This document shows, in pieces, positions 1 through 9,300 of a DNA stretch of 64,000 nucleotides (the first letter of the stretch is position 1; each line of letters starts with the position of its first letter). The DNA comes from M3007 sp964621185. Its GTDB lineage: Bacteria > Bacteroidota > Bacteroidia > Chitinophagales > Saprospiraceae. The position numbers and the translations under genes were made by a program. The notes beneath the pieces were generated by a model. It saw only the letters and a program-made list of their open reading frames with translations. It searched no databases and was not told the DNA's origin. Location: the NCBI GenBank assembly GCA_964621185.1, contig CAZULM010000020.1:25762-89761 (forward strand), in the 5' to 3' direction.

Positions 1-276
1 AAAGCTGCCCACAGCCAACAAAGAAATGACTATCACAGTGGCCCATTCGAGGTATTTGAAGATGTGTTCGTTCCGGCGGATCCATTTCATGGCAACCAAG
101 AGCAGGCGCACGTACAGCACCTCTCCCACGATGGTTCCCACCGAAAAATTGATGGCAGGCCTGATCCCTTCCGTGATGCTGATCTGCATCGCCGAAAGGC
201 TGATGGCGCCGATGACCATAGAGCCAAGAAAGCTGATCAGCATGCCCCAATAAAAGACCCTGAATATATCTTTCAT
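1..276 (-). CDS. LysE-family transporter, N-terminal part (runs off the window edge)
   Basis: The minus-strand frame opens with ATG at 274-276 and stays open for 92 codons to base 1, so only the N-terminus is present. It is strongly hydrophobic. The first helix contains GMLISFLGSMVIGAISLSAM, and is followed by QISITEGIRPA and a second helix with VGEVLYV. This layout, with a small-residue-rich first helix and then a QI(S)-x4-G-x-(R/K)-A segment, is typical of LysE/RhtB-type amino-acid exporters of the inner membrane. A short basic loop (KWIRRNE) precedes a third hydrophobic stretch. The substrate cannot be told from this part. An intact C-terminus to the left of base 1 is assumed, not seen. 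Confidence 0.7.
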   Translation of the reverse strand, partial: MKDIFRVFYWGMLISFLGSMVIGAISLSAMQISITEGIRPAINFSVGTIVGEVLYVRLLLVAMKWIRRNEHIFKYLEWATVIVISLLAVGSF

Positions 277-331
277 CTGTCAATTTTCTAGTTGCCCACC
301 CATTCATCACTTATCACTCATCGTTCATCAC

Positions 332-1444
332 TCATTTGGCTCCCAACTCGTACTCCTCCAACTTGTCCAAATGCTTGTTCACTGCCCTCAGGTAGCGCAG
401 TCCTTTCCAGAACGGCCAGTATGAAACGCCACCGTGGTCGTGGTTCCATTTGCTCACTTCGTACAGCAGTTTCCAATGGCGCAGCAATTCGCGGTATGCC
501 TGGAATAGCGTCATGCCACAGTGGTAGATATGGCTCGGCGAGGCGCCGGCGCCGTTGTACTCCAGGATGGCGAAGTTTTGTCCTTTTTTCAGGTCTTCGA
601 TGGAATGGCACTTGATGTCGTAGCGGCCCCAGAAAAACTGTCCGCTGTGGAGGTTGATCTTGTCGAAAAACGCCGTGAGCTCGGCATCGGCCTCGTGCGT
701 GAGGTTGCGCAGGCGCGCGCCCCGGCTTCGGTTGATGGCGTAGGTGAGCACAAATCGCTCGCGGTCGGCAGGTATCCAGTCGAGCCGCTCTTCGTGCTTT
801 TTGAACATAACGTCGGCGCGCTTGCTGGCCTGTGGGTGCCGCAGGATGAGTTCTCGAAGCGGCGTGAGGCCATCGCCCCAAACCTCCAACGATTCGCGGA
901 GGATGATGCCCGTTATCTTTCCGGTCTGTTCTGCGGGGTGCCGCACGTAGAACACGCCCAGTTCCATAGGCTGATCTACCAAATCCTGGATGAGGTAATC
1001 GATGGGCAGGTAATTGTGGTATTCCAGCAGTTGCGCCTCGGTGTCAATTTTCCGGAACAGGAGGCCTTTGCGCCCGATGTCCGGCTTTACGACAAATGGG
1101 TATTGAAAGCCGGCTTCCTCCATGCGTTTTTTCAGCGCGTCGAAAGGCTCCCGTGCTTTGACCAAGATGGTGCGCGGGTAAATGTTTTTGGGCAGTTGTT
1201 TGTAGATATCCATTTTGGTTTCGCCCTCGTAGCCGCCAAAGGGGATGGTTGGGTTGGAGGGCGTAAAAAACCACCACGAGCGGGCGCGGATGACATACCA
1301 TACCCAGAATGGCGAAAGTGGCGCGTACAATGCCCAAGCGGGCCAAAGTTCCCAATTGAGCAGCTTTTCAAAAAAACCAGGCTTTTTTGTAACGGGCGGC
1401 GGGGGGGCTGCAATGGTCTGGGCAGGAGCGTATTCCTCGTACAT
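332..1444 (-). CDS. Membrane-associated ATP-grasp domain protein
   Basis: This 370-residue protein has a Pro-rich N-terminus (to about residue 20), then an aromatic hydrophobic region at about 28-60 that may anchor it to the membrane. The remainder resembles an ATP-grasp ligase. A glycine-rich ATP loop follows FVVKPDIGRKG near residue 117-127, and a C-terminal metal site is suggested by DIKC and by E-x-N in LEYNGAGASP near 295-305. D-Ala-D-Ala ligase-like ATP-grasp proteins join a carboxylate to an amine through an acyl-phosphate. The substrates here are unknown. The ATG at 1444 is preceded by a TACTTTTG promoter-like element about 24 nt upstream. The family call is good; the reaction is inferred. 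Confidence 0.7.
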   Translation of the reverse strand: MYEEYAPAQTIAAPPPPVTKKPGFFEKLLNWELWPAWALYAPLSPFWVWYVIRARSWWFFTPSNPTIPFGGYEGETKMDIYKQLPKNIYPRTILVKAREPFDALKKRMEEAGFQYPFVVKPDIGRKGLLFRKIDTEAQLLEYHNYLPIDYLIQDLVDQPMELGVFYVRHPAEQTGKITGIILRESLEVWGDGLTPLRELILRHPQASKRADVMFKKHEERLDWIPADRERFVLTYAINRSRGARLRNLTHEADAELTAFFDKINLHSGQFFWGRYDIKCHSIEDLKKGQNFAILEYNGAGASPSHIYHCGMTLFQAYRELLRHWKLLYEVSKWNHDHGGVSYWPFWKGLRYLRAVNKHLDKLEEYELGAK

Positions 1445-1467
1445 GATTTGTTGTGTGAAAATTCGCG

Positions 1468-1475
1468 CAAAAGTA
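1468..1475 (-). promoter_or_regulatory. Candidate Bacteroidetes -7 element for the ATP-grasp gene
   Basis: On the minus strand the octamer TACTTTTG matches the Bacteroidetes -7 consensus TAnnTTTG and lies about 24 nt upstream of the ATG at 1444. No TTG sits at the ideal -33 spacing, so the call rests on the -7 box and its position. Confidence 0.35.
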
Positions 1476-1541
1476 GGCCAACTGTTTTACAATAGCGAGA
1501 ACACGGGCAGCAAACTCAACGCTCGGCATTGAAGTTGCAAA

Positions 1542-3440
1542 TTAAGCTGCTTTTTCTGCCAGTTCCAGCCAGCGCATTTCCTTGGCATCCAGCGTTTCCT
1601 GCAAGGCCCCAAGCTCCGTCGAAAGTTTTTGGGCCTCGTCGGGGCTGAGGTCGGCGGTGTTGAACCTGTCCATGATGGCGCGCTTGCGCTCTTCCGCGCT
1701 GGCCATTTCCTTTTCCAGTTTGCGCATCTCGTTGCGCTCGGTGTTGGTGAGGCTGTTGGCTATTGGCTGTTGGCCGTTGGCTGTTGGCCGTTGGCCGTTG
1801 GCTGGCTTGCCCGCCGTAGCTTCAGCGAAGGCGGGTGGTTGGCTCGTGCTTTCACTGCGCTTCAAGGCCCGGTACTCCGCATACGTACCGTTAAAATCCT
1901 TGATCTTCCCGTTTCCCTCGAAAACGAACAGGTGGCCCACCAGCCTGTCCATGAAATAGCGGTCGTGGGTGACCACCACTAAGCAGCCGGGAAAATCTTC
2001 CAAAAAATCTTCCAGCACCTGGAGGGTCAGCACGTCGAGGTCGTTGGTCGGCTCGTCGAGGATGAGGAAGTTGGGGTTTTTCATCAGCACCATGAGCAGG
2101 TACAGGCGGCGGCGTTCGCCCCCGCTGAGTTGGCTGACATACACCTGTTGTTGGGGGCGGCTGAACAGGAAGCGTTCCAGCATCTGAGCGGCAGAAATTT
2201 CCTTGCCTTTTTCCAGCGGTATGTAGTCGGCTATGTCGCGCACGGCGTCGATCACCCGCTTGTCTTCGCTCAGGTTTATGCCTTCCTGGCGGTAGTGGCC
2301 GAAGGTGACGGTTTCGCCAACGACTACTTTACCAGTGTCTGGTGGCAACACCTGGGTAATAATTTCCAGAAAAGTGGATTTGCCGGAGCCATTCTGGCCG
2401 ACAATGCCGACGTGCTCCTTCCTTTTGAATTTGTAGGAAAAGTTTTCGATCAGCTTTTTGTCGCCGTAGGCTTTGCTGATGTTGTGCAGTTCAAGGATTT
2501 TGCCGCCTAACCAGGTTTCTTTGATGGCCAGCGTGAGGTCCTCTGGTTTCTTTTTCAGCACGTCGTTGGCTTCTTTCCGGTTGAAATAGGCGTCCACGCG
2601 GGCTTTGGCCTTGGTGGTGCGCGCCTGGGGCGACCGGCGCACCCAGTCCAGTTCGCGCTTGAGGAGCTTGTTCTGGCGCTCGTAGGTAGTGGCCTCGTTT
2701 TCTTCGCGGAGGGCTTTTTTCTCCAAATAGTCAGCATAAGAGCCTGAGTATCGCCGCAGCTCGCCGCCTTCCAGTTCGATGATGCTGTCGCACACGTTTT
2801 CGAGGAAATAGCGGTCGTGCGTCACCATGAACAGCGTGATGCCGGGCGATTGCAGGAACTCCTCCAACCATTCGATCATTTCCACGTCGAGGTGGTTGGT
2901 CGGCTCGTCGAGGATGAGGAAATCGGGTTCTTCGAGCAGGATTTTCACCAGCGCCAGGCGTTTTTGTTGTCCACCGGAGAGGCTGCTGACTTGCTGCTCA
3001 AAATCCACCATACGGAAGCGGAAGAGGGTTTCCTTCACCTTGGCCTCGAACGACCAGGCGTTCTGGAGGTCCATGTCGGCGATGGCATCCTGGAGTTCCT
3101 GCACCTTTTCGGGGTGTGCCAGGGCGCGCTCGTAGCGCTGTACCACGCGCACGAGCGGGTTGGCGGGGTCGAGCACGGCGGAAAGCACGTCGAGGCCGGG
3201 GGCGAAATGGGGTTCCTGGTCGAGCCAGCCGATGCGGATGTCTTTGCGCAGCACGATTTTTGCGCGCTCGCCTTCGGAGCCTTCCATGCCGGCGATCACG
3301 CGCATGAGCGTTGTTTTGCCGGTCCCGTTTTTAGCGATCAGGCCGATCTTCTGCCCCTTGTCGATGTGGAGGCTTATGTTCTGGAACAGCACCTTTTCGC
3401 CATAGCTCTTGGTGATGTTGTCGAGGGTGAGGAAGTTCAC
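1542..3440 (-). CDS. uup: ABC-F family ATPase, Uup type
   Basis: This 632-residue soluble protein has two ABC domains and no membrane segments, as in ABC-F proteins that act on ribosomes or DNA intermediates. Domain 1 has Walker A near GLIAKNGTGKTT, signature LSGGQQKR and Walker B/D-loop LILDEPTNHLD. A linker with SPQARTTKAKARV follows. Domain 2 has GIVGQNGSGKST, LSGGERRR and LILDEPTNDLD. A charged C-terminal coiled coil (about 565-632) resembles the Uup DNA-binding tail, and the DEPTNDLD form of the second Walker B fits Uup. Unusually, the linker before that coil is a translated copy of an intergenic repeat (1752-1841). The start ATG at 3440 precedes a canonical N-terminus MNFLTLDNI. Family call firm; Uup subfamily likely. 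Confidence 0.9.
   Translation of the reverse strand: MNFLTLDNITKSYGEKVLFQNISLHIDKGQKIGLIAKNGTGKTTLMRVIAGMEGSEGERAKIVLRKDIRIGWLDQEPHFAPGLDVLSAVLDPANPLVRVVQRYERALAHPEKVQELQDAIADMDLQNAWSFEAKVKETLFRFRMVDFEQQVSSLSGGQQKRLALVKILLEEPDFLILDEPTNHLDVEMIEWLEEFLQSPGITLFMVTHDRYFLENVCDSIIELEGGELRRYSGSYADYLEKKALREENEATTYERQNKLLKRELDWVRRSPQARTTKAKARVDAYFNRKEANDVLKKKPEDLTLAIKETWLGGKILELHNISKAYGDKKLIENFSYKFKRKEHVGIVGQNGSGKSTFLEIITQVLPPDTGKVVVGETVTFGHYRQEGINLSEDKRVIDAVRDIADYIPLEKGKEISAAQMLERFLFSRPQQQVYVSQLSGGERRRLYLLMVLMKNPNFLILDEPTNDLDVLTLQVLEDFLEDFPGCLVVVTHDRYFMDRLVGHLFVFEGNGKIKDFNGTYAEYRALKRSESTSQPPAFAEATAGKPANGQRPTANGQQPIANSLTNTERNEMRKLEKEMASAEERKRAIMDRFNTADLSPDEAQKLSTELGALQETLDAKEMRWLELAEKAA
1752..1841 (-). 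repeat. Intergenic-type repeat translated inside uup
   Basis: Tandem units of GGCTGTTGGC/GGCCGTTGGC are followed by a short dyad around GCCCGCC..GGCGGG. They are read in frame as a Pro/Ala/Asn/Gln/Thr-rich linker (PANGQRPTANGQQPIAN) between the second ABC domain and the C-terminal coil. Very similar units occur outside genes at about 60430-60480. The insertion keeps the frame. Confidence 0.7.
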
Positions 3441-3598
3441 GGGAGCTTTGTTGTTTGTTGTTGGTTGGTAGCACCGCCTTCAGGCGGTCCGGAAGCGGCC
3501 CTTCAGGGCGCTGAAAATTCCTCGCCCTGTTGTTGGGAGGCGCAAATGTACACAAATTGAAGGGAACCGAACCTGCCCGCTCATATCAAAAACCCGCC

Positions 3599-4068
3599 CT
3601 AAGCCCTGCCATCAAAAGCGACCAGCAGGTTTTTCACCACGACGTGGCAATCGGTGATCTCAAGGTTTTTGGCCAGGTTTTGAAGGCTTTTCAAGTCGGA
3701 GGCCGTGGCCGTTTCTTTTACTTCAAAAGCGGTCGCTTTGTTCAGGATAAAATCGATTTCGCGGCCGGTCTTCATTTGGTAGTAGGCGATTTCACCGAAA
3801 TGCAGGAGCTGGTTGAACACCGCATTTTCAAACTTGGCGCCGCTGCTCAAGTCCGCCACTGCGGCGGCGATGCCGTGATGAATTTTATGTCGTAATGGTC
3901 GTACAGGTACTTGACCACGCTCGGCAGGTTGGGCGCCAACTGGATTTCATCCAAAGCCAGCAATACCTTCTCGTTGAACCGAAGCCCGCGCTGTGTGAGC
4001 GCCAGCAAAATGGTCTCGTAATTGCTTTCGGAAAAAAGCTCCCGATTGTCTGGTAGGATCCCATGCAC
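3599..4068 (-). pseudogene. Broken AAA/DUF4143 ATPase, copy 1
   Basis: Two minus-strand pieces of one family are joined out of frame. The upstream piece (3877-4068) encodes the end of an AAA_14 domain, with Walker B-like LLALDEIQ and YDHYDIKFI, but it lacks the Walker A region. The downstream piece (3599-3876) encodes the C-terminal DUF4143 segment, from about AAAVADLSSG to the end. At the DNA level the downstream piece is about 95% identical to 41575-41860 until the sequences part at 3876/3877. The deleted centre should be several hundred bases, and the junction shifts the frame, so no functional ATPase can be made. Such proteins are usually stand-alone ATPases of unclear function. There is no start codon in a plausible context. 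Confidence 0.8.
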
Positions 4069-4106
4069 GTGAAAAGGGGGAAGTGCGCCGCAATGCTGTT
4101 GGCTTA
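4051..4106. repeat. 56-bp element shared with 41469-41524
   Basis: These 56 bases align without gaps to 41469-41524 at about 70% identity, including CACGT, AAAAGGGG and CAATG-TGTTG. The element sits at the 5' edge of the broken DUF4143 copy 1, and the other copy lies just past the 3' end of DUF4143 copy 2. It may be a fragment of an older gene or mobile element; nothing else identifies it. Confidence 0.5.
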
Positions 4107-4221
4107 TTTACAGGCTGCGTGCTATGCGTGGGCGGGTGTAAACCAGATCGACAGGCAAGAGCACGGCAACGAGCAACTGGATAGTTAACCCTATAATTAT
4201 GTGTTTTCCATTCTTTTGAAA

Positions 4222-4229
4222 TAACTTTG
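4222..4229 (+). promoter_or_regulatory. Candidate -7 element for the iSTAND/MoxR/FGE operon
   Basis: TAACTTTG matches TAnnTTTG and lies 55 nt upstream of the ATG at 4284. The -33 position has no clear TTG, so this is a weak call. No other promoter-like sequence was seen between the pseudogene and this operon. Confidence 0.35.
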
Positions 4230-4283
4230 GCCGATCAAGGGAGCTGTAATACAAAAAGCTGGTTCCGTTGGCCTCCGCCCAAT

Positions 4284-5405
4284 ATGTTGCTCGAAAACCT
4301 TAAATGCGAACTCCAAAACCTTGTCGCCGATGCCGAGCACGACAGGGCTTTCCAGCGTTTAAGGGAAATCGTGAGCCCAAAGGACAACAACCGCCTGTAC
4401 AGCGACATCATCGCCGTGCAGTCCCGCTACAGCGAAGCCAAACGGGCAGGCAACCTCAACCTGATCGATTTTAAAGAGATCAACCAGAATTTCAGCCACG
4501 TGGCCCAGGCCCAGCTTTGGCTGACCGAGCGCATCTCCCTCGACGACCTGAGCGACCTGTACCGGACAGAATCGGCCTCGCACCGAGCGATCCCTACCAT
4601 ACATTCCCTCACCTGCGACCGCTCCCGGCAAAAAAGCGCCTTCGACGAGCACCACCTCTTCGAGCCGGGCCCTGCCGAAAAGTTCCAATTCTTTTATCTG
4701 TACGGCGATGTGCGCCAGGGCCACGAAAGCCTTTTCAAACGCTTCGCGCACGACCTCAAGGGCTTGATCAACAGCCGGTGGCGGCAAGGGGCCGCCATCC
4801 CCGCACGGGAGCCTGTCTTTCGCGTTTGCAAGCCGGAATTCAGCGAAAGCCCAAGGCTTTTCGAGATGTACGTGCTTCGCGACCTATTTGCCTGCTTTTT
4901 TGAACCGCTGAACGACCGGCAGATCAACACCGGAAGCCGGCTCATCGAATTGCTGGAAAGCCCGGACATCAAAACAATGGGCCCCGACGGGCAGGTTTTT
5001 GTGCTGTTTATGATAGACGACTTCAACTGGCGCAAAGAAGTGACGCCACTGGTCGTCAAGCGGCTTTTCGAAGGCTTCTACCAATGCCAATTGCCGCCCG
5101 AAGCGCCCCGCTTCTTTTTCTTCTTCGGGCTGAAATACAGCAAAACCAATACCGCCGTCAAAGACGAGGTGCGCGATGCCATCGATGCCGCTGTCCATGG
5201 AAAACCGCTGGTCGAACTGGAGCCGCTCACGATTATCGAGATCGGGGAATGGCTCAGCCGCTACCCGGAACTTTGCGGAAGGAGGGAAGCCCTGGAAATG
5301 GCCACATACCTGTTCGGCGACCAAAACAAAAGCTTCGACATGGCAGATGTGGAGCCCAAACTGCTGGAAACCATAGAAAAATACAACAAACGATTATTGA
5401 TCTGA
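4284..5405 (+). CDS. Effector-associated domain (EAD) plus inactive-STAND protein
   Basis: The protein has 373 residues. An upstream in-frame start at 4227 would add 19 unlikely residues. The first ~85 residues are all-helical, with LKCELQNLVADAEHDRAFQR and QSRYSEAKRAGNLNLIDF. This fits the death-domain-like adaptor called effector-associated domain (EAD11-like), which tethers conflict-system partners. The rest, from FYLYGDVRQGHESLFKR on, resembles the inactive STAND NTPase module: the P-loop position has GDVRQGHESL, with no GxxxxGK(T/S), and a degenerate Walker B-like FVLFMIDDF follows. It is the first gene of a three-gene unit, 32 nt before the MoxR gene. In MoxR-vWA-iSTAND ternary systems such proteins are thought to sense or scaffold. 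Family assignment is from motif reading; the role is inferred. Confidence 0.7.
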   Translation: MLLENLKCELQNLVADAEHDRAFQRLREIVSPKDNNRLYSDIIAVQSRYSEAKRAGNLNLIDFKEINQNFSHVAQAQLWLTERISLDDLSDLYRTESASHRAIPTIHSLTCDRSRQKSAFDEHHLFEPGPAEKFQFFYLYGDVRQGHESLFKRFAHDLKGLINSRWRQGAAIPAREPVFRVCKPEFSESPRLFEMYVLRDLFACFFEPLNDRQINTGSRLIELLESPDIKTMGPDGQVFVLFMIDDFNWRKEVTPLVVKRLFEGFYQCQLPPEAPRFFFFFGLKYSKTNTAVKDEVRDAIDAAVHGKPLVELEPLTIIEIGEWLSRYPELCGRREALEMATYLFGDQNKSFDMADVEPKLLETIEKYNKRLLI

Positions 5406-5437
5406 GCGCAAGACCTGCGCTCCAAGACCTTTTCGAT

Positions 5438-6373
5438 ATGGCCGACAAAAATTTCAACACCAAAGATTACATCATCAGCGATGCCCTGCGCTTCGCGCTC
5501 GACGGCGCCATCGCCCTGGGGCAGCCACTGCTGCTCACCGGTGAGCCGGGCACCGGAAAGACCAGCCTCGCTGCCTGGGCGGTGCAATACCTCAACCAGC
5601 GCTACGAAAACACTTTCCACGACAAACCGCTCACCTTCCACACCAAAACGACCTCTGCAGCCCGCGACCTGTTCTATACCTACGACGCGCTGTCCCATTT
5701 CCAGTCGGCCAACGTGCGGCAAGACAACAAAACAACAGCCGATTTTATCGAACTGCAAGCCCTCGGCTTGGCCATCGCCATGAGCAACCCAAAACCGGAA
5801 TATGCCGCAAAATTCCAGGCCGACCTGCAAAAGAACACCCGCAAAAACAGCGTCGTGCTCATCGATGAGGTGGACAAAGCGCCCCGCGATTTCACCAACG
5901 ACATCCTCGACGAGATCGACAACCAGCGCTTCCGCATCCGGGAGCAGGACAATTACCCGCTGGAAAAAGGCAAAGACGCCCGCATCGTGGTCATCCTCAC
6001 CAGCAATTCCGAAAAAAACCTGCCCGACGCCTTTCTCCGCCGCTGTGCCTTCTTCCACATCGAATTCCCGAAAAAAGACGACCCCCTGCTGCGCCAGATC
6101 GTGCAGATGCACTTGGGCAAAATAACGCCGGAAACCAAAGAGGCTTACGAAGCCCTCTTTCAATACTTCTACGAGGTGCGCGACAAAGCCGTGCGCAAAA
6201 AACCCGCTACGGCCGAGCTCATAGGCTGGCTGCGCCTGCTAAACCTCGAAAACTTCTTCGACCAAAAAACCGACAGCGACCGGAAAAAGGAACTGATCCT
6301 GCACAACTTGTCCTTCCTGGTAAAAACCCAGGAAGACCTTGAAGCCGTCAAAAAGATATCCATATCCCTGTGA
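5438..6373 (+). CDS. MoxR-type AAA+ ATPase
   Basis: This 311-residue AAA+ protein has Walker A LLLTGEPGTGKTSLA (about 31-45), Walker B VVLIDEVDKAPRDFTNDIL (about 141-160), sensor 1 ILTSNSEKNLPDAFLRRC and a C-terminal helical lid. The order, the GEPGTGKT loop and the DEVDKAP motif are those of MoxR/AAA_5 ATPases, which remodel vWA-containing partners. The start ATG at 5438 was chosen because the sequence before it has no homology and belongs to the end of the preceding gene. The stop overlaps the GTG start of the next gene (GTGA at 6370-6373), which suggests translational coupling with the vWA-like/FGE protein, its likely client. Confidence 0.88.
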   Translation: MADKNFNTKDYIISDALRFALDGAIALGQPLLLTGEPGTGKTSLAAWAVQYLNQRYENTFHDKPLTFHTKTTSAARDLFYTYDALSHFQSANVRQDNKTTADFIELQALGLAIAMSNPKPEYAAKFQADLQKNTRKNSVVLIDEVDKAPRDFTNDILDEIDNQRFRIREQDNYPLEKGKDARIVVILTSNSEKNLPDAFLRRCAFFHIEFPKKDDPLLRQIVQMHLGKITPETKEAYEALFQYFYEVRDKAVRKKPATAELIGWLRLLNLENFFDQKTDSDRKKELILHNLSFLVKTQEDLEAVKKISISL

Positions 6374-9300
6374 CCCAACCCGAACCCATCCCGCTCCCCC
6401 TGGAGTTGCTGCTCGAACGCCTCAAAGGCGCCGGCATCTCCCTCGACCCGGCCCGGCAGCTGCGGCTGCTGCGGGTATTGGAGCGGGAAAGCGGCAGCTT
6501 GATGGGCGACCCGGATGCCTTCAGCAAGCTCAAATTCCTGCTCGCACCCCTGATCGCGCGCACGGGCAAGGAGCAGGAACAGGTGTACGGCATTTTCGAA
6601 AAATTAGAACAAGAATGGAAAGAGAAAGCTGAAAAATGGCTGAAAGCATGGGAAGAACACCTGGTGGACAACCCACTCCCACCTCCAGTTAGCGCAAAAA
6701 AAGCCAAGAAACCCGGGATTAATTGGCTCCCATGGATAATTGCAATCGTCCTGCTCGGCGCCGTGGCCTGGCTGATCTGGGAATTTTCAAGGCCTCTACC
6801 GCCAAAAGTCTCCATACCGATCCGGGCAGAGGATGTTTACCGGGAAAACAAAGCCCTTGGCCTCACAGCGGTCGCACAGAAAAACAAGCGCCAAATCGAC
6901 CGCGGGCACTGGGAAGTCCGCCATGCCCAAACCGATTCCATTGAATACCGCGACTCTTCCCAAACCCTGAGCTGGCGCGCGGCCAAGCACGGGGAGAACA
7001 AAAACATCCTTTTCATTGGTACAAACCGCGCCGGTTCGGATACGGCCAGGGTCACTGTGCACATCCATTGTGCCGACCCGCCGCCGCTTGATGCAACACT
7101 TCCGAAATCGCCAATCGTACAAGGGCAAAAGCAGGTTTTTGAAACCAGGCTGCCCAAAGGAGCCAATGCCGAATGGATTTTCAGCGACAAGGGCGATACG
7201 CTCAGGGCAGCACGTGTGGAACGAACGTTTGAGGCAACAGGCCTGGTAAGCGTCAAGCTCAACGTATGGCGCGACAGTTGTAAAAACGATTGTTTCGACT
7301 CTCTCCTCGTCCGTTTGATGGTGGGTTCCGACCGGCCTTATTTCTCCTGGTTCCCACTCGAGCAGGACGAACCAAAGATTGTCCTTGGATTAAGATCATG
7401 GAACTTTTTACTTGCACTCTTTCCCTTCCTGGCCGCCTTTTTGTATTTATGGTTCTGGAATAAAGAACAGAATACACCTGCCCCGGTAAAAAGTATCAAG
7501 GATATCGAGGAAGAAAATCCCATATTCGAATCGGCGCCCTATTTCATCCCTTACCTGCCCCAGGAAGGCAAAATAACCGTGCCACGCGATTTCTTCCGCA
7601 TCGCCGAAGTGTTGCGACGGCGCGAAGACGGCGGCCGGCGGAATTTTGACGCGCCCGCCACAGTACAGGCCACCGTCAGCGCGGGCGGTTTCCCCAACTG
7701 GCGCGAAAGCGCCCTTTCGCGGCCCACCGAATACCTGTTCCTGGTAACACGCCCCGGCGAGCGCAACCAGCAAGGCCGGCTTTTTGAGCGCATCGCCGCC
7801 TTCCTGAAAAGGCGCGACGTACCGCTGGAAGCGTTCTTCCACGACGGGCGCTTCGAGCGGTTTTGGAACAAGGACAACGCCGAAGGACTGCCCTTGGCCG
7901 AACTGTACCGCTTGTACCCACAGCACCGGCTCGTGCTGCTCGGCGACGCGCATGGGTTGGTGGACAACCATGCCACAGCGATGCCGTGCTTGCGCACGCC
8001 GTTGCTGGCAGATTTGCTCCACTGGAAACGCCGTCTCCTGCTCACGCCCGAGCCTGTTGCGGGCTGGCAGTTCCAGGAAGCCCTGCTGCACCGACATTTC
8101 CTCTTATTTCCCGCCGATACCGACGGCATCCTGGAAGGTTTCGACCTGCTCGACCGCACCGAAGAGCACGACCCGGGCAGCTTCGATCGCTGGCAAGCCC
8201 AGCTCTTGCAATTGCACCCGGAACCCAGCCACCGGTACCGAAAATGGGAAACAGTGCAGGATCATTTCCATTATTTGGCAGCAACAGAAGCCAGCCAAAG
8301 GTCGGCTGGCCAGCCTGGGCAAAGATCGACGAAAGACTGGCTATGCGCCCTGGCCGTCAGCCCACAGCCCGATTGGGCGCTCACCATTGGGCTGGGCAGG
8401 GCCATCGGTGTGGAAGTGACCCATGACCGGCTGCTGGCCCTCACCCGCATCCCCTGGCTCAGCGCCAACCAGCCCGACACCGGCTTGCGCATCCAGTTGC
8501 TCAGCTACCTCAGCCCGGAAGATGAGGTAAAAGCCCGCGAAGCGTTTTTGGAAGAGCTGGAAGCCGTGCGCGAGCAAACAAAAGACGGGTTCGCCGAAAC
8601 AGAACGCCGCGCCAACCTGGCCGTGCAGCGCTTCGCCCTCGACCCCTTCGAGCCGGCGCACCGCGCACTTATCGGTGATTTGAAGCAATTGGGGTTGTTG
8701 TCGGGCAGCCAGCTGGCAGAGCTTCAGTTTATTTTTGAGGCCAAAATCAAACCACACGTCCCGGAAAACGACCTGGATGTGTGGATTAAAAAACCGCCGC
8801 AAAAGCCGGCGTTTACTGCCAACCTGTTCATGGCCATCTATTGGGCCGTATTCGCAGAGGTTTTGCTTTTTTTGTGCATTGGCCTCAATGAGAAAAATTG
8901 GGCTAAACCCGTTGCAACGCCGCAAAAAAGCAGTGTTGTCTGGTTTGAAAGCCCGCTCGACGACGAAGCCCTCCGCCTCAACAACCAGGCCGTGGCGTTG
9001 TGGGCACAAATAGACAGCATCAATCATTTGGATCTCGCCACCACGCCTATTGATGACAGTAAAAAAACACCCATATATAGCAAATTATGGGCCTCCGAAG
9101 CCGATTCATTGCTTAAAAAAGCCATCCAGCTGCGCCAGAACAACTATCCCCTGGCCGAGGCCAACCTAAATGCCTCCCGCTTCAACCGGGCTGCTATGCA
9201 GTTCAACTGGTACCTGGATGGCATGCAGGGCGCCGAAACCCTGACAGGTATCCGGGAGGAATTTTTTGATGCTCCAATAGCAAAAGATTCCACCGCCCTG

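Noticed and set aside
4284..5405. Active STAND NTPase
   Set aside because: No Walker A GxxxxGK(T/S) is present where GDVRQGHESL stands, so it fits the inactive form.
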